NCBI RefSeq assembly: GCF_035975855.1
Contig: NZ_CP109055.1
Span: forward strand, 2,728,001 to 2,792,000
Source of the DNA: Streptomyces sp. NBC_01304
Lineage (GTDB): Bacteria; Actinomycetota; Actinomycetes; Streptomycetales; Streptomycetaceae
DNA: 64,000 bases
Direction of reading: 5' to 3'
The notes beneath the pieces are model-generated. The model saw nothing but the letters and a program-made list of their open reading frames with translations, made no database searches and was not told the origin of the DNA. The first letter of the stretch is position 1. Every line of letters starts with the position of its first letter. Below, piece after piece: positions 36,301-50,100 of the stretch. Made by a program: the position numbers and the translations under genes.

Positions 36301-39300
36301 TCCCGTACCAGGGCGCGTATCGCGCGCTCGAACTGCACGGGCCGGCGCAGGTTCTCGTACCAGTACGTGGCGTCCATGCCGGTGGTGTCGTCGAGCAGCT
36401 CCCCGGCGAGCGTGGAGTAGAAGGGCAGCCGTCCCTGACGGGGTGTGAGGTCGGCGAGCGCGGCCAGCAGGGCGTCGCGCAGCCGCTCCATGTGCGGGGA
36501 GTGCGACGCGTAGTCCACCGGAACCCGCCGGACCCGCACCTGGCGTGCGTCGCCCGCGGCCATGAGCGCGTCCAGGGCGTCGGCGGCGCCCGAGACGATG
36601 GTCGACGCGGGGCCGTTGACCGCCGCCACGTGCAGGTCGTCGGCGACTTCGGCGAGCAGGGCCGCCGCCTCGTCGGGCGGGAGCGCCACGGATGCCATGC
36701 CGCCGTCGCCCGCGATCCGCGCGATGGCGCGCGAGCGCAGCGCCACCACCTTCGCGGCGTCGTCGAGCCCCAGCACACCGGCGACGCAGGCCGCCGCGAT
36801 CTCGCCCTGGGAATGGCCCACCACCGCGGCCGGTACGACCCCGAGGGACTCCCACACGGCCGCGAGGGAGACCATCACCGCCCACATCACCGGCTGGATG
36901 ACGTCGACGCGGGCCAACTGCTCCTCGTCCTCGAGGACTTCGGTCAGCGACCAGTCGACGTGCGGGGCAAGTGCCTGTTCGCACTCGGCCAGTCGCTGCG
37001 CGAAGACCGGTGACACGGCGCTCAGTTCGGCACCCATGCCGGCCCACTGCCAGCCCTGACCGGGGAAGACGAAGGCCACCCGGTCCGTGGCCGCCCTCGA
37101 CGCGGTGCCCGCCGTCACCCGGGGGTGCGGTTGCCCGGCGGCGAGTGCGGCGAGCCCGTCCAGCAGCTCCTGGCGGTCGCCTCCGAGCACGACCGCGCGG
37201 TGGTCGAACGCCGCACGGCCGTCGGCGAGGCTGAACCCCGCGTCGAGGGCGCCGAGTTCGGGGATGCGGGAGAGGTGGTCGTGGAGGCGTCGGGCCTGGG
37301 CGCGCAGGGCTTCGGTTCCTCGCGCCGACAGCACCCAGGGGACGAGGGCGGCTTCCTCGAAGACGAGGTCCGGTCCGTCGCCGAGCGGCGGGGCAACCGT
37401 GGGCTCGGCGTCGGCGGGCGCCTCTTCCAGGATCACGTGAGCGTTGGTGCCGCTGATGCCGAACGAGGAGACGGCCGCACGGCGGGGTCGTTCGCCCCGT
37501 TCCCACGGCACGGGCTCGGTGAGGAGGCGTACCGCTCCCGCCGTCCATTCCACGTGCGGGGTCGGCTCGTCCGCGTGCAGGGTCCTGGGCAGGCTTTCGT
37601 GGCGCATCGCCATGGCCATCTTGATGACGCTGCCGACGCCTGCGGCGGCCTGGGCGTGTCCGATGTTGGACTTCAACGACCCGAGCCACAAAGGCTGTTC
37701 GGCATCACGGTCCTGGCCATAGGTGGCCAGCAGCGCCTGTGCCTCGATCGGGTCCCCGAGCCGCGTCCCGGTCCCGTGCGCCTCCACCGCGTCCACGTCG
37801 CCCGCGGTGAGACCGGCATCGGCGAGCGCGCCCTTGATGACGCGTTCCTGGGCGGGCCCGTTGGGCGCGGTCAGACCGTTCGAGGCGCCGTCCTGGTTGA
37901 CGGCCGTGCCCCGCACCACCGCGAGGATCCGGTGCCCCCGCCGCCGCGCCTGCGACAGGCGCTCCACGAGCAGCAGGCCGACCCCTTCCGCCCAGCCCGC
38001 TCCGTCCGCCCCGGCGCCGAACGACTTGCAGCGCCCGTCCGGGGACATGCCGCGCTGGCGGGAGAACTCGACGAAGGTGGTGGGGGTGGCCATGACGGTG
38101 ACGCCACCGGCGAGGGCCATCTCGCACTCGCCGCGCCTCAGCGACTGGACCGCCAGGTGCAGCGCCACCAGGGACGACGAGCACGCCGTGTCCACCGTCA
38201 ACGCCGGCCCTTCGAGCCCGAAGTGGTACGCGAGGCGCCCCGACGCCACACTGCCCGCGCTGCCCGTGCCCAGGTATCCCTCCAGCTCCTCCGGTACGTC
38301 ACGTACGCGCGAGGCGTAGTCGTTGTACATGACGCCCGCGTACACACCGGTGCGTGTGCCGCGCAGGGACGCGGGGTCGATTCCCGCGTGTTCGAAGGTC
38401 TCCCAGGCGGTTTCCAGGAGCAGCCGCTGCTGTGGGTCGGTGGCGAGTGCTTCGCGCGGGCTGAGTCCGAAGAACTCGGCGTCGAACTCGGCGGCCCCGT
38501 AAAGGAATCCACCGGTCTTCGCGTACGACGTCCCGGCGGATTCCGGGTCCGGATCGTAGAGGGATTCCAGGTCCCAGCCGCGGTCGGCGGGGAAGTCGCC
38601 GATGGCGTCCACTCCGCCGGCCACGAGGTCCCAGAGCCCCTCCGCGCCGGAGACCCCGCCGGGATAGCGGCAGGCCATCCCGACGACCACGATCGGATCG
38701 TCGTCGGCCGAGTGCGCCGGCTGCTCCGCCGCCCGCCCGTGCTCCACATCCGGCTCACCGAGGAGTTCGCCGCACAGGTGGGCGGCGACGGCCTGCGGAG
38801 TGGGGTGGTCGAAGACGAGGGAGGCGGGCAGGCGCAGTCCGGTGGCGGTGTTGAGCCGGTTGCGCAGCTCCACGGCGGTCAGCGAGTCGAAGCCGAGCTC
38901 CTTGAACGCCCGGTCCGGCTGCACCGACTGGGCCGAGGCATGTCCGAGCACTCCGGCCACGGCAGTGCGTACGAGATCCAGCACGGCACGTTCGCGGGCC
39001 TCGACGGGCAGGGCTCGTACAGTCTCTGCCCAGGTCGCCGCGTTGGTGGCGGTCGCTGCGGTGCGGCGTCGGCGGGGCGCGAGGGTGCGCAGCAGCGGTG
39101 GCAGCGTCTCGGGATCGGCGCTGCGCAGGGCCGTGCGATCGACGGCCGCGGCGACGAGCTGCGCCACATCCGTACGCAGCGCACCGTCGAGCAGTCCCAG
39201 CCCGGCCTCGCTGGACAGGGCCTTGATACCGGAACGGGCAAGACGCGCACGATCCGCGTCATCGAGCTGCCCACTCATCGCACTGGCCTGCCCCCACAGA

Positions 39301-42300
39301 CCCCAAGCGAGTGAATGCCCAGGCAGACCAAGGCAGTTGCGATGCGCGGCGAGACTGTCGAGGAAGGTATTGGCGGCGGCATAGCTACTCTGCCCCGCGT
39401 TGCCGATCACACCCGCGATCGACGAGAACACCACAAACGCCGACAGCGACAGATCCTTCGTCTGCTCGTGCAGGTTCCACGCCGCATCCACCTTCGGCCG
39501 CAACACCGCCGCCACACGCTCCACCGACTGGCCCGCGAGTAGGCCGTCGTCCAGCACACCCGCCGCATGGATCACGGCAGTCAGCGGACGCTCCACAGGA
39601 ATCCGCGCCAGCACCTCCGCAAGAGCCCCACCATCCGCCACGTCACACCCGGCGTAGGTGACAGTTGCTCCCAACTCTCGTAGTTCAGCGAGGAGTTCAT
39701 CGGCGCCGGGCGCGTCCGCGCCACGCCGCGACAGCAACAACAGGTGCCGCACACCGTGTACGCGTACGAGATGCCGGGCCACCAGCGACCCCAGCGTGCC
39801 CGAAGCTCCCGTGATCAGCACCGTGCCCGCCGGATCCAGGGTCGGAAGCTCTCCCTGAGCGGCGTCGGGCACGCGAGCCGACGCGACACCGGGCAGGGGC
39901 GCGAGGCGCGGGGCAAGCAACTCCCCATTACGTACAGCCAGTTGGCTCTCCTCGCCGTACAGGGCGGCCGCCGGAACCGTCGCCCCCTCGTCCTCCAGGT
40001 CGACCAGCACGAACCGTCCCGGATGCTCCGACTGCGCCGTGCGGATCAGGCCCCACGCCGTGGCGGCACCCAGGTCACCCGGCGCGTCACCGCCACCCAC
40101 GGACACGGCGCGGCAGGTGACGACGACGAGGCGGGCCTGGCCGAACCGCTCCTCCGCCAGCCAGTACTGCGTCAGCCCCAGCACCTCACCCGCAATGCGG
40201 TGAGCAGCAGCCGCAGGCTCCTCCCCCGCACCGGAAGCCACCGACACCACCACCCGCTCCGGCACCACACCGGACGCGGCAAGCTGGTCCAGTTCGGCAG
40301 CGCCCGTGACTTCCACGACCGAGCCCGTCTCCACCTCCGACGACTCCGACGACTCGGCCGTGAGGGGCTGCCAGTCGACGTGGAGCAGTTCGCCGTCCGA
40401 GGAGTTGCCGCCTGCTGTCAGCCGGTCGGTACCGAGCGGACGCAGCGCGAGTGAGCCCACTTCGAGGACTGGTTGCCCCTGCGTGTCGAGGGCCGTCAGC
40501 CGGCCGTCCGAGCTCCAGTGGACCCGCAGCCGGGTCGCCCCGGTGGCGTGCACCACCACGTCGCTCCACGAGAACGGCAGCAGCAGTTCCCCGCCGGTGG
40601 CGACGGCCTCGTGGGCGAGGGGGTGCAGGGTGGCGTCCAGCAAGGCGGGGTGGACGCCGAAGCGCTCCGCGTCGTTGTGCTGCGGCTCCGGCAGGACGAC
40701 TTCGGCGTACGTCTCGCCGCCGCGTCGCCACAGCGCCTGTACGCCTTGCAGGGCGGGCCCGTACGCGTATCCGGCCTCGGCGAGACGAGGGTAGAAGTCC
40801 GCCAGGTCCACCGGCTCCGCGCCCTGCGGCGGCCACTGCGTCGACGTGGCCGTCGGCCGCACTTCGGCGCTGCTCAGCCAGCCCTCCGCGTGCGTGACCC
40901 AGTCCTGCGACGGGTCCGCGTCGCCGGACTGGGAGAACACCCGCAGGGGGTGGCGCCCGGTCTCGTCGGCCGCGCCGACCGTCACCTGCAGTCGCAGCCC
41001 GCCCGCCGCCGTGAGCAGCATCGGCGCCTGGAGCGTCAGCTCGTCCACTCGTGTCGCGCCGATGTGCGCCCCTGCCTCGGCGGCCATGTCCACCAACGCC
41101 GCGCCGGGCACGAGGACTTGCCCGTACACGGCGTGGTCGGCCAGCCACGGGTGCGCGGCCAGCGTGACACGGCCGGTGAACAGCAGACCGTCGGTGTCCC
41201 CGAGGCCCACGACGGCGCTGAGGAAGGGGTGCTCGGCGCCCTGCAGACCGAACGCGGTGGCATCGCCCGAATCCGCCGGTGTCTGAAGCCAGTAGGCGGT
41301 GCGCTGGAAGGCGTAGCCGGGCAGCTCCACCTGCCGTCCGGAGAGGGACAGCGGGCTCCAGTCCACGACGGCTCCCCCGGTGTGTGCCGTACCGAGGGAG
41401 GTGAGCCAGCGCTGAGGTCCGCCCTGGCCGCGGCGCAGGGTCCCGGTGACCGTGCCCTTGCGGCCGGCGGCGGTCAGCGCCTCCTGGACGCCGGACGCGA
41501 GCACGGGGTGGGCACTGGACTCGACGAACAGGTGGTGGCCCTGCTCGATGAGCTCCTGGACCACGGGCGCGAAGCGAACGGTGTGGCGGAGGTTCTGGTA
41601 CCAGTACTCGGCGTCAAGGACGGCGGTGTCGGCCAGGCGTTCGCCGGTCAGCGTCGAGTGGAAGGCGATGTCGCAGCTGCGCGGCTCGATGCCGTCGAGC
41701 AGCCGCAGCAGTTCGTCGTGCAACACCTCGACGTGCGGGGAGTGGGAGGCGTAGTCGACGGCGATCCTGCGCGCCTGTACGCCGTCCGTCTCGTAGCCGG
41801 CCATCAGCTCGTCGAGCGCCTCGGTGTCCCCGGAGACGACGGTGGAGCCGGGGCCGTTGACGGCGGCGACCACGACTCGCTCGCCCCAGCGCTCCCGCAG
41901 TCGCTCGCGCACCTCCTCCTCGGGCAGCGGCACCGACACCATGCCGCCCCGGCCGGCGATGGCCTGGAGCGCGCGCGAGCGCAGGGCCACGACCTTGGCG
42001 GCGTCCTGGAGCGACAGGGCTCCGGCCACGGCGGCGGCCGCGATCTCCCCCTGCGAGTGGCCGACCACGGCGGCGGGGGTGACACCGTGCGACTGCCAGA
42101 GCGCGGCCAGGGAGACCATCACCGCCCACAGCACGGGCTGCACGACGTCGACCCGCTGCAGGGACGGCGCACCTGGTGCGCCGAGCAGCACATCGGTCAA
42201 CGACCAGTCCACATGGGGGTCGAGGGCGTCGGCGCACTCCTCGATGCGGCGCCGGAAGACCGGTGACGCGGCGAACAGCTCGACCGCCATGCCCTCCCAC

Positions 42301-44069
42301 TGGGATCCCTGCCCCGGGAAGACGAAGACGGGGCGTGCGTCGCCGTCGACGGTGCCGTGCGCGATGTCGGCGCCGGGCGTGGCGGGCTGCCCGGCGGCGA
42401 GGCCGTCGAGTGCGCGCAGGAACGCCTCGGTCTCCGTGGCGACGATCACCGCGCGGTGGTCGAAGGTGGTGCGGGTCGTGGCGAGGGAGAGTCCGACGTC
42501 CGCGGGGTTCAGTCGGCCGTCGGCGGCGACGAAGTCGCGCAGCCGACGCGCCTGGGCGCGCAACGCGTCGTCCGAACGGGCCGAGAGGGGCCAGGCGGTG
42601 GGGGTGTCGGCGGCCTCCTTGACGGGGGTCTCGGGGGTCCCGGGGGTCTCGGGGGTCGAGGATTCGGGGGCGTGGGGGTCTTGGGCGGGGGTCTCTTCGA
42701 GGATGATGTGGGCGTTGGTGCCGCTGATGCCGAAGGAGGAGACGGCAGCACGCCGAGGCCGCTCCCCGCGCTCCCACTCGACGTCTTCCGTAAGAAGTCG
42801 TACGGCTCCTGAGTCCCAGTCCACGTGCGGGCTCGGCTCGTCCACGTGCAGCGTCCGCGGCAGCGAACCATGCCGCATCGCCTGCACCATCTTGATGATC
42901 CCGCCCACGCCGGCGGCGGCCTGACTGTGGCCGATGTTCGACTTCAACGAGCCCAGCCACAACGGGCGTTCGGCATCTCGTTCCTGTCCGTAGGTGGCCA
43001 GGAGTGCCTGCGCCTCGATCGGGTCGCCGAGGCGCGTGCCGGTCCCGTGCGCCTCCACGGCATCGACCTCGGCGGCGGTCAGCCCGGCATCGGCCAGCGC
43101 ACTGCGGATGACCCGCTCCTGCGCCGGACCGTTCGGGGCGGTCAGGCCATTGGAGGCACCGTCCTGATTGACAGCGGAACCCCGCACCACGGCAAGGACC
43201 CGATGGCCCCGGCGACGCGCCTCCGAAAGACGCTCCACCAGCAGCAGACCGACACCCTCGGCCCAGCCCGTGCCATCGGCGGCAGCCGCGAAGGACTTGC
43301 ACCGGCCATCGGCCGACAGACCCCGCTGCCGCGAGAACTCCACAAACGTATTCGGCCTGGCCATCACCGTCACACCACCGGCGAGAGCCATCTCGCACTC
43401 ACCACGCCGCAACGACTGCACCGCCAAGTGCAACGCCACCAACGACGACGAGCACGCCGTGTCCACCGTCAACGCCGGCCCCTCAAGACCGAACGAATAG
43501 GCAAGCCGACCGGACGCCACACTCGCCGTGCTGCCCGTGACCAGATACCCCTCCAGCTCCGCGGGCGTCTGCCGTACGCGCGTTCCGTAGTCCCCGTACA
43601 TGACGCCCGCGTACACACCGGTGCGTGAGCCGCGCAGCGTCGCCGGATCCAGGCCGGCGTTCTCGAAGGTCTCCCAGGCCGTCTCCAGGAGCAGCCGCTG
43701 CTGCGGATCCGCGGCGAGTGCTTCGCGTGGGCTCAGCCCGAAGAACTCGGCGTCGAACTCGGCCGCCCCGTAAAGGAATCCACCGGACTTCGTGTACGAC
43801 TTCCCGACCGCCTCCGGATCCGGGTCGTACAACGACTCCACATCCCAACCACGGTCACCCGGGAAGTCACCGACCGCATCCACACCACCGGCCACCAGAT
43901 CCCACAAGCCCTCCGCATCCGACACACCACCCGGATAACGGCACGCCATCCCCACCACCGCGATGGGCTCGTGCTCCTTCGCCTCGATGTCGCGAAGGCG
44001 CTGACGGCTCTCGGCCAAGTCGCTCGTCACGCGCCTGAGATAGTCGCGGACCTTGTCTTCGTTCGCCAT
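33366..44069 (-). CDS. type I modular PKS, modules 3 and 4 (each KS-AT-DH-KR-ACP)
   Basis: 3567 aa. An N-terminal coiled-coil docking segment (1-33). Module 3: KS (DTACSSS, Cys near 206), AT (GHSQGE near 670, YASH near 773: methylmalonyl type), DH ([10 protein letters not shown] near 978), KR (TGASGTLG near 1418, LDD, Tyr near 1562), ACP (GFDSL near 1728). Module 4: KS (near 1962), AT (GHSQGE near 2420, YASH near 2520), DH ([10 protein letters not shown] near 2730), KR (Tyr near 3304), ACP (near 3475). No ER and no thioesterase; the C-terminus ([12 protein letters not shown]) looks like a docking tail. All catalytic residues inspected are intact. LDD marks B-type KRs. Both modules should add methylated, dehydrated units. 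ATG 44069 is preceded by AAAGG. Confidence 0.96.
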   Translation of the reverse strand: MANEDKVRDYLRRVTSDLAESRQRLRDIEAKEHEPIAVVGMACRYPGGVSDAEGLWDLVAGGVDAVGDFPGDRGWDVESLYDPDPEAVGKSYTKSGGFLYGAAEFDAEFFGLSPREALAADPQQRLLLETAWETFENAGLDPATLRGSRTGVYAGVMYGDYGTRVRQTPAELEGYLVTGSTASVASGRLAYSFGLEGPALTVDTACSSSLVALHLAVQSLRRGECEMALAGGVTVMARPNTFVEFSRQRGLSADGRCKSFAAAADGTGWAEGVGLLLVERLSEARRRGHRVLAVVRGSAVNQDGASNGLTAPNGPAQERVIRSALADAGLTAAEVDAVEAHGTGTRLGDPIEAQALLATYGQERDAERPLWLGSLKSNIGHSQAAAGVGGIIKMVQAMRHGSLPRTLHVDEPSPHVDWDSGAVRLLTEDVEWERGERPRRAAVSSFGISGTNAHIILEETPAQDPHAPESSTPETPGTPETPVKEAADTPTAWPLSARSDDALRAQARRLRDFVAADGRLNPADVGLSLATTRTTFDHRAVIVATETEAFLRALDGLAAGQPATPGADIAHGTVDGDARPVFVFPGQGSQWEGMAVELFAASPVFRRRIEECADALDPHVDWSLTDVLLGAPGAPSLQRVDVVQPVLWAVMVSLAALWQSHGVTPAAVVGHSQGEIAAAAVAGALSLQDAAKVVALRSRALQAIAGRGGMVSVPLPEEEVRERLRERWGERVVVAAVNGPGSTVVSGDTEALDELMAGYETDGVQARRIAVDYASHSPHVEVLHDELLRLLDGIEPRSCDIAFHSTLTGERLADTAVLDAEYWYQNLRHTVRFAPVVQELIEQGHHLFVESSAHPVLASGVQEALTAAGRKGTVTGTLRRGQGGPQRWLTSLGTAHTGGAVVDWSPLSLSGRQVELPGYAFQRTAYWLQTPADSGDATAFGLQGAEHPFLSAVVGLGDTDGLLFTGRVTLAAHPWLADHAVYGQVLVPGAALVDMAAEAGAHIGATRVDELTLQAPMLLTAAGGLRLQVTVGAADETGRHPLRVFSQSGDADPSQDWVTHAEGWLSSAEVRPTATSTQWPPQGAEPVDLADFYPRLAEAGYAYGPALQGVQALWRRGGETYAEVVLPEPQHNDAERFGVHPALLDATLHPLAHEAVATGGELLLPFSWSDVVVHATGATRLRVHWSSDGRLTALDTQGQPVLEVGSLALRPLGTDRLTAGGNSSDGELLHVDWQPLTAESSESSEVETGSVVEVTGAAELDQLAASGVVPERVVVSVASGAGEEPAAAAHRIAGEVLGLTQYWLAEERFGQARLVVVTCRAVSVGGGDAPGDLGAATAWGLIRTAQSEHPGRFVLVDLEDEGATVPAAALYGEESQLAVRNGELLAPRLAPLPGVASARVPDAAQGELPTLDPAGTVLITGASGTLGSLVARHLVRVHGVRHLLLLSRRGADAPGADELLAELRELGATVTYAGCDVADGGALAEVLARIPVERPLTAVIHAAGVLDDGLLAGQSVERVAAVLRPKVDAAWNLHEQTKDLSLSAFVVFSSIAGVIGNAGQSSYAAANTFLDSLAAHRNCLGLPGHSLAWGLWGQASAMSGQLDDADRARLARSGIKALSSEAGLGLLDGALRTDVAQLVAAAVDRTALRSADPETLPPLLRTLAPRRRRTAATATNAATWAETVRALPVEARERAVLDLVRTAVAGVLGHASAQSVQPDRAFKELGFDSLTAVELRNRLNTATGLRLPASLVFDHPTPQAVAAHLCGELLGEPDVEHGRAAEQPAHSADDDPIVVVGMACRYPGGVSGAEGLWDLVAGGVDAIGDFPADRGWDLESLYDPDPESAGTSYAKTGGFLYGAAEFDAEFFGLSPREALATDPQQRLLLETAWETFEHAGIDPASLRGTRTGVYAGVMYNDYASRVRDVPEELEGYLGTGSAGSVASGRLAYHFGLEGPALTVDTACSSSLVALHLAVQSLRRGECEMALAGGVTVMATPTTFVEFSRQRGMSPDGRCKSFGAGADGAGWAEGVGLLLVERLSQARRRGHRILAVVRGTAVNQDGASNGLTAPNGPAQERVIKGALADAGLTAGDVDAVEAHGTGTRLGDPIEAQALLATYGQDRDAEQPLWLGSLKSNIGHAQAAAGVGSVIKMAMAMRHESLPRTLHADEPTPHVEWTAGAVRLLTEPVPWERGERPRRAAVSSFGISGTNAHVILEEAPADAEPTVAPPLGDGPDLVFEEAALVPWVLSARGTEALRAQARRLHDHLSRIPELGALDAGFSLADGRAAFDHRAVVLGGDRQELLDGLAALAAGQPHPRVTAGTASRAATDRVAFVFPGQGWQWAGMGAELSAVSPVFAQRLAECEQALAPHVDWSLTEVLEDEEQLARVDVIQPVMWAVMVSLAAVWESLGVVPAAVVGHSQGEIAAACVAGVLGLDDAAKVVALRSRAIARIAGDGGMASVALPPDEAAALLAEVADDLHVAAVNGPASTIVSGAADALDALMAAGDARQVRVRRVPVDYASHSPHMERLRDALLAALADLTPRQGRLPFYSTLAGELLDDTTGMDATYWYENLRRPVQFERAIRALVRDGFGAFVESSGHPVLAYGVEETLTDMGAEALFVGTLRRGEGGIDRFLDSAAELHCGGGAVAWTALLSGDGRPRRRIELPPYAFHRERHWLDVPAGAGDVSAVGLQRTGHPLLEAAVDLGGDSGVVLSGLVSLAAHPWLADHAVAGAVLLPGASLVELAAVAGARAGCPAVEELTLEAPLLVPDEGGVRIQVTVGARVDDRRPVVVYARVGDDEEWVRHATGHVLAEEAPAAADWATGQWPPAGAEPVHLAGAYDRLAERGYEYGPVFQALDTLWRVGDDLYAEVSLSPDTDPGGFALHPALLDAALHPLVLTGQDSTGEVRLPFSWGGVRLDAVAARRLRVRLGVRGSDEYVVELADENGLLAGRVAALRARPITLDRLMQAARGATGGPADGELIRVEWQPLPVPAVAEPGRVAEVSGIEELMELAAFGVVPERVVVSVASGAGEEPSAAAHRIAGEVLGLTQYWLAEERFGQARLVVVTCRAVSVGGGDAPGDLGAATAWGLIRTAQSEHPGRFVLVDLEDEGATVPMAALFGRESQLVVREGVLFAPRFGQVPVSGARELPVLDPAGTVLITGASGTLGSLVARHLVRVHGVRNLLLLSRRGQDAPDAAEIAAELAELGAAVTYAACDAADADALAGVLAAVPAGRPLTAVIHAAGVLDDGLLEGQSVERVAAVLRPKVDAAWNLHEQTKDLELSAFVVFSSIAGVIGNAGQSGYAAANTFLDSLAAYRNCLGLPGHSLAWGLWGQASAMSGQLDDADRARLARSGIRALSSEAGLGLLDGALRTDVAQLVAAAVDRTALRNADPETLPPLLRTLAPRRRRTAGTNKASRGGDWARTIRSLEARERPGAVLALVRSTVATVLGHADAATVAADRAFKELGFDSLTAVELRNRLNTATGLRLPASLVFDHPTPQAVAAHLAESVFGLPAAAGAGSDRITEEGPRQEARRDELRRLEELFATPVSPREIFALIDAAS

Positions 44070-44195
44070 GGAGGCATGCCTTTCGGAGTGGCTGACGCCA
44101 AGTTCGGTGGTATGTCTCGTGGAGCCCGATGGATGTCTCGGGACTCGTCGACGAGTACGGCGGGTGCGGCAGGTGCGGCAGTTACGGCCGGTGTC
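44070..44195 (-). promoter_or_regulatory. 126-bp gap between PKS genes with a repeat-like motif and a 14-bp palindrome
   Basis: 44118-44133 (CGTGGAGCCCGATGGA) matches 15 of 16 bases of the 17-bp array in front of the MFS gene (29835-29850). ACTCGTCGACGAGT (44143-44156) is a perfect palindrome. Such a gap is long for co-transcribed PKS genes and may hold an internal promoter or operator. Confidence 0.4.
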
Positions 44196-47100
44196 TCAGA
44201 GCTCGAGCTCTTGGTCGATGAAGGCGAAGAGCTCTTCGTCCGACGCCTCCTCGGAGAGGCCGGCGGCCATGGCTCCCGCACCGGCGTCGACTCCCTTGTC
44301 GCCGCCGATCTTCGTCGCCATTTGCTGTACGCGCCGGGACAGCCAGGCCCGTTCTTCGTCGTCGAAGGAGGCCGCTGCCAGGTCCGACATCACGCGATCG
44401 AACTCCGCCGCGATCGACTGGGCATCCACCGGCTTGTCCTCGGGCGCCAGTTGGCCGGTGAGGTGCTCGGCGATGGCCCGGGGACTCGGATAGTCGAAGA
44501 CGAGGGAGGCGGGCAGGCGCAGTCCGGTGGCGGTGTTGAGCCGGTTGCGCAACTCCACGGCGGTCAGGGAGTCGAAGCCGAGCTCCTTGAACGCCCGGTC
44601 CGGCTGCACCGACTGGGCCGAGGCATGTCCGAGGACACCCGCCACGGTGGCAAGCACCAGGTCAACGGCCGCGATTTCCCGGGCCGGCGCCTCCATCGCC
44701 CGTACCGTCTCCGCCCAGTTCCGGTCCTGGCCCTGTGTCGTGCCGCTCCCGGCCGTACGTCGCCGTCGAGGCACGAGGGTGCGCATGAGCGAGGGCACCG
44801 CGTCGAGGTCGACGGCGCGCAGGGCGGACCGGTCGATGGCGGCCGCCACGACCTGGGCGGTGTCCGTACGCAGTGCTCCGTCCAGCAGTTCCAGACCGGC
44901 CGCGCTGGGCAGGGCCTTGATGCCGGAACGCGCGAGGCGGGCACGGTCCGCTTCGCCGAGCTGCCCGGAGATGGTGCTGGCCTGGTCCCACAGCCCCCAG
45001 GCCAGTGAATGCGCGGGCAGACCAAGGGAGTTGCGATGCGCGGCAAGTGCATCCAGGAAGGTGTTGGCGGCCGCGTAGTTGCTCTGCCCCGCGTTGCCGA
45101 TCACACCCGCGATCGACGAGAACAGCACAAACACGGACAGCGGCAGATCCTTCGTCTGCTCGTGCAGGTTCCACGCCGCGTCCACCTTCGGCCGCAGCAC
45201 CGCCGCCAATCGCTCCGCCGTCAGCGACTCCACGAGACCGTCGTCCAGCACGCCCGCCGCATGGATCACGGCGGTCAGTGGACGCTCCGCAGGAATCCGG
45301 GCCAGCGTCTTGGCAAGGGCCCCGGCATCCGCCGCGTCACACGCGGCATAGGTGACGGTGGCACCCAACTCACCCAGCTCACGGGCGAGTTCGGTGGCAC
45401 CCGGGGCATCCGCGCCCCGCCGCGACAGCAGCAACAGGTTCCGTACGCCGTACTCCCGCACGAAGTGCCCGGCCACCAGCGACCCCAGCGTGCCCGAAGC
45501 ACCCGTGATCAACACCGTGCCGTCCTGGTCCAGGACCGGGACGTCCGCGCCGGCTTCGGAGTCGCCGGGCACGGCGAGGGGAACCAGGCGGGGGGTGAGG
45601 ACCTGGCCGTTGCGGACGACCAGTTGGTCCTCGTCACCGAGGAGCACGGACTCCGGTATGACGTAGGGCGGTTCGAGGTCGAGCAGCGTGAAGCGGTTCG
45701 GATGCTCGGACTGCGCGGTACGGATGAGGCCCCAGGCAGTGGCAGCACCCAGGTCGGCGGGATTGTCGTTGCGCAGGACGGATACGGCGCCCTGAGTCGC
45801 CACGACAAGCCGTGCGTCCTCGAACCGCTCGTCCGACACCCATGTCTGGACGAGGGCCAGCACCTCGGCGGCAACGCGGTGCGCGGCGACCGGGGGCGTC
45901 TCGTCGTCGTTCGGGGTGACCGTCACGACGACCCGGTCGGGCAGCTTGCCCTGCGCGGCGAGTTCCAAGAGCTCGGCAAGACCGGCCACTTGAGTGGCTC
46001 GGGCGGATCCGGCGGCCTGGGCCGTCGGCACCCAGTCGACCTGGAGCAGCTCGCCGTCCGTCACGGGCCGGGCGACGGCCGCCGCACGCAGGGCGAGGGA
46101 GCCGACTTCGAGCACCGGGCGCCCCTCGGTGTCGCGGGCCGTCATGCCTCCGTCGGCCCTCCAGTGGACCCGCCACCGGGTGGCCCCGGTGGCGTGCACC
46201 ACCACATCGCTCCACGAGAACGGCAGCCGCAAGCCGTCACCGGACGTCACGCCGTCGTGGGCGAGGGGGTGCAGGGCGGCGTCCAAGAGCGCGGGGTGGA
46301 TGCCGAAGTGCGGGACGTCGTTGTGCTGCGGCTCCGGCAGGACGACCTCGGCATAGCTGTCCTCGCCCAGGCGCCACAGCGCCTGCACGCCCTGGAAGGC
46401 GGGCCCGTAGGCGTATCCCGCGTCGGCCAGTACGGGGTAGAAGTCCGTCAGTTCGACGGCCTCGGCGCCCGCGGGCGGCCAGCTCTCCGTCTCGTCCGCG
46501 AGGTCGTTGTCCGGTGTTTCGGCCGTGGCCAGCCAGCCGTCGGCATGGGTGGTCCACTCCTCGGCGTGCTCGGACTGCGAGGAGATCCGCACATGGTGCC
46601 GCTGCCCGCTGTCGTCAGGCGCGTCGACCGTGACCTGCAGTCGCAGCCGGCCCGTGGCGGTCAGCACGATCGGCGCCTGAAGGGTGAGCTCCTCGACCCG
46701 GTCGGCCCCGACCTGGGCCCCTGCCTCGGCGGCCATCTCGACGAGTGCGGCGCCCGGCACGATGACCTGGCCCTGGATTTCATGGTCGGCCAGCCACGCA
46801 TGCGTACGCAGGGACAGCGTCCCGCTCAACAGCGCGCCCCCGTCGGCCAGGCCCGTGACCGCGCCGAAGAACGGATGCCCGCCTTCCACCAGACCCAACG
46901 CGGCCGGATCGCCCGAACGTGACGGCGCCTCCAGCCAGTACGGGGTGTGCTGGAAGGCGTACCCCGGAAGGTCGGTGAGGTGACCGGAGGCGTGGATCGC
47001 CTGCCAGTCGAGGCCGACACCGTGGGCGAAGGCGGTGCCGAGCAGCGTGGCAAGGGTGCGGACCTCGGACTGCCCGCGACGCATCGCGGGGGCAACAGCC

Positions 47101-50100
47101 ACCGCATCGCCTCGGCCCGGGTCCTGCTCCGGTTGCTCTGGGTACTGGTCCGGCAGGGACTGCTGGGCCATCGCCGACAGCACCCCGTCAGGCCCCAGCT
47201 CCAGGAACGTCCGGACCCCCAGGCCGTGCAACTCCTCCACCGCGTCCGCGAAGCGCACCGCGCCCCGCACCTGACGCGACCAATAGTCCGGCTCCGCCAA
47301 CTCCCCGGCCACCGACAGGCGCCCGGTCAGCGTCGACACCAGCGGAATCACCGGCTCAGCGAAGTCCAACACGGAGGCTTCCTCGGCGAGTTCGGCCAGG
47401 ACTCCTTCCATGTGCGGGGAATGGAAAGCGTGGCTCACGGTCAGGCGACGGGTCCGGACGCCGTCTCCCGCCCACGACTTGACGACTTCGGTGACGGCAT
47501 CGTCGTCACCTGAAATCACTACGGCGGTGGGGCCGTTGACGGCCGCTACATCCAGGCGCCCGGCGAAGCCGGCCAGCGATGCGCGCACCTCGGCCTCACC
47601 GGCCTCGATCGCGGCCATCGCACCACCGGACGGCGCAGCCTGCATCAACCGGCCACGCACCGCGACCAGCCTGCACGCATCCGCCAACGACAATGCTCCG
47701 GCCGCATGCGCAGCCGCCAACTCACCGATCGAATGCCCCACCACCGCGTCAGGCACCAGACCCCACGACGCGACCAGACGGAACAACGCCGTCTCCACCG
47801 CAAACAAAGCCGCCTGCGTGAACAAGGTCTGATCCAACAGACCGGCCTCGACCGACCCGGCCTCGGCCCACACCACATCCTTCAACGACCGCCCGAGCTC
47901 CACATCGAAGTGCGCGCACGCCTCATCGAACGCCCCGGCGAAGACCGGAAAAGCGTCATACAACTCCCGGCCCATACCCAGCCGTTGACTGCCCTGCCCC
48001 GTGAACAAGAACGCCACCTTGCCCCCGACAGCCGACCCCCGCACCACCGACGCCGAAGAGGCAACTCCGGAGGCCAACTCGCGCAAGGCGGATGCCAGTT
48101 CAGCCCGGTCGCCGCCCATCGCCACTCCGCGCGACGCCATCCCTGCGCGCCCCGCGCCCAACGTCAGCCCGACATCCGCCAGATCCACATCGGGACGCGC
48201 CTCCACGAACGCCGCAAGGCGGGCGGCCTGGTCCCGCAAGGCCTCTTCCGACTTGGCCGACAGGGCCCAGGGAACGATGGCCGCCTCGGTGCGGGCGGCG
48301 GGGGCCTTCGCGGCCTGGCGTGCCGGGGAAGCGGCTTCTTCGAGGATGACGTGGGCGTTGGTGCCGCTGATGCCGAAGGAAGAGACGGCAGCACGCCTGG
48401 GCCGTCCGTCGGTTGTCCATTCCCGGGCCTCGGAGAGCAGCCGTACGGCTCCCGACTCCCAGTCCACGTACGAGCTCGGCTCATCCACGTGCAACGTCCG
48501 CGGCAACGAACCATGCCGCATCGCCTGCACCATCTTGATGATCCCGCCCACACCCGCAGCGGCCTGACTGTGCCCGATGTTCGACTTCAACGACCCCAGC
48601 CACAAAGGCTGTTCGGCATCCCGATCCCGGCCGTACGTCGCGAGCAGCGCCCGTGCCTCGATCGGATCGCCGAGGCGGGTCCCGGTCCCGTGCGCCTCCA
48701 CCGCGTCGACCTCGGCGGCGGTCAGCCCGGCATCGGCCAGCGCACTCCTGATCACACGCTCCTGCGCCGGACCGTTCGGGGCGGTCAGGCCATTGGAGGC
48801 ACCGTCCTGATTGACCGCCGAGCCCCGCACCACCGCGAGCACCCGATGCCCCCGCCGCCGCGCCTCCGAAAGACGCTCCACCAGCAGCAGCCCGACACCC
48901 TCGGCCCAGCCCGTCCCATCGGCCGCTGCGGCGAAGGACTTGCACCGCCCGTCCGCCGACAGACCCCGCTGCCGCGAGAACTCCACAAACGTGTTCGGCC
49001 TGGCCATCACCGTCACACCACCGGCAAGAGCCATCTCGCACTCACCACGCCGCAGTGACTGCACCGCCAGGTGCAGCGCCACAAGGGACGACGAGCACGC
49101 CGTGTCCACCGTCAACGCCGGCCCCTCAAGACCGAACGAATAGGCAAGACGGCCGGAGATCACGCTGGAGGTGTTGCCGGTGAGCAGGAAGCCTTCGAAA
49201 CCGTCAGGGGCGGTCTGCAGTCGGGAGCCGTAGTCGTTGTACATGACGCCCGCGTACACACCGGTGCGTGAGCCGCGCAGCGTCGCCGGATCCAGGCCGG
49301 CGTTCTCGAAGGTCTCCCAGGCCGTCTCCAGGAGCAGCCGCTGCTGCGGATCCATCGCGGCGGCCTCGCGCGGGCTGAGCCCGAAGAACTCGGCATCGAA
49401 CTCGGCCGCCCCGTAAAGGAATCCACCGGACTTCGTGTACGACTTCCCGACCGCCTCCGGATCCGGGTCGTACAACGACTCCACATCCCAACCACGATCG
49501 CTCGGGAAGTCACCGACCGCGTCCACACCACCGGCCGCCAGGTCCCACAGACCCGCCGCATCCGACACACCACCCGGATAACGGCACGCCATCCCCACCA
49601 CCGCGATCGGATCGTCGTCGGCGTCGGCGCTGCGCGGCGCGTAGGTCTCCGTCGCGGTACCGGTTCGTGCCTCCGGCCCTTCCGTGGCTTCCGCGACGGC
49701 TGCCAGCAGGTAGGTGGCGACCGCCCGGGGCGACGGGTGGTCGAAGACGAGCGTGGCGGGGACGCGCAGACCGGTGGTGGCATTGACCCGGTTGCGCAGC
49801 TCGACGCCGGTCAGGGAGTCGAAGCCGAGCTCCTTGAAGGCCCGCTCGACGTCGACGCCCGCCGCACTGGAGTGGCCGAGCACGGATGCCACCACGTGGC
49901 GCACGGTGTCGATGACCGCGCCTTCGCGCTCCGCACCGGACAGCGCGGCCATGTCGTGGACCCAGCCCTGCGCGCCGGTGGCCTGCGTGGTCGCGAGCGC
50001 GGCACGCCTGACCGGCGGTCGCACCAGGCTCCGGAAGACCGGTGGGACCCCGCCCGGCGCGGCGGCGGCCTGCGCCTTGAGCACGGACAGGTCGAGGCGT

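Noticed and set aside
40473..42266. Long + strand frames opposite the PKS genes (several of 300-970 aa)
   Set aside because: All mirror conserved PKS codons on the - strand, with repetitive composition and no ribosome sites or family motifs.
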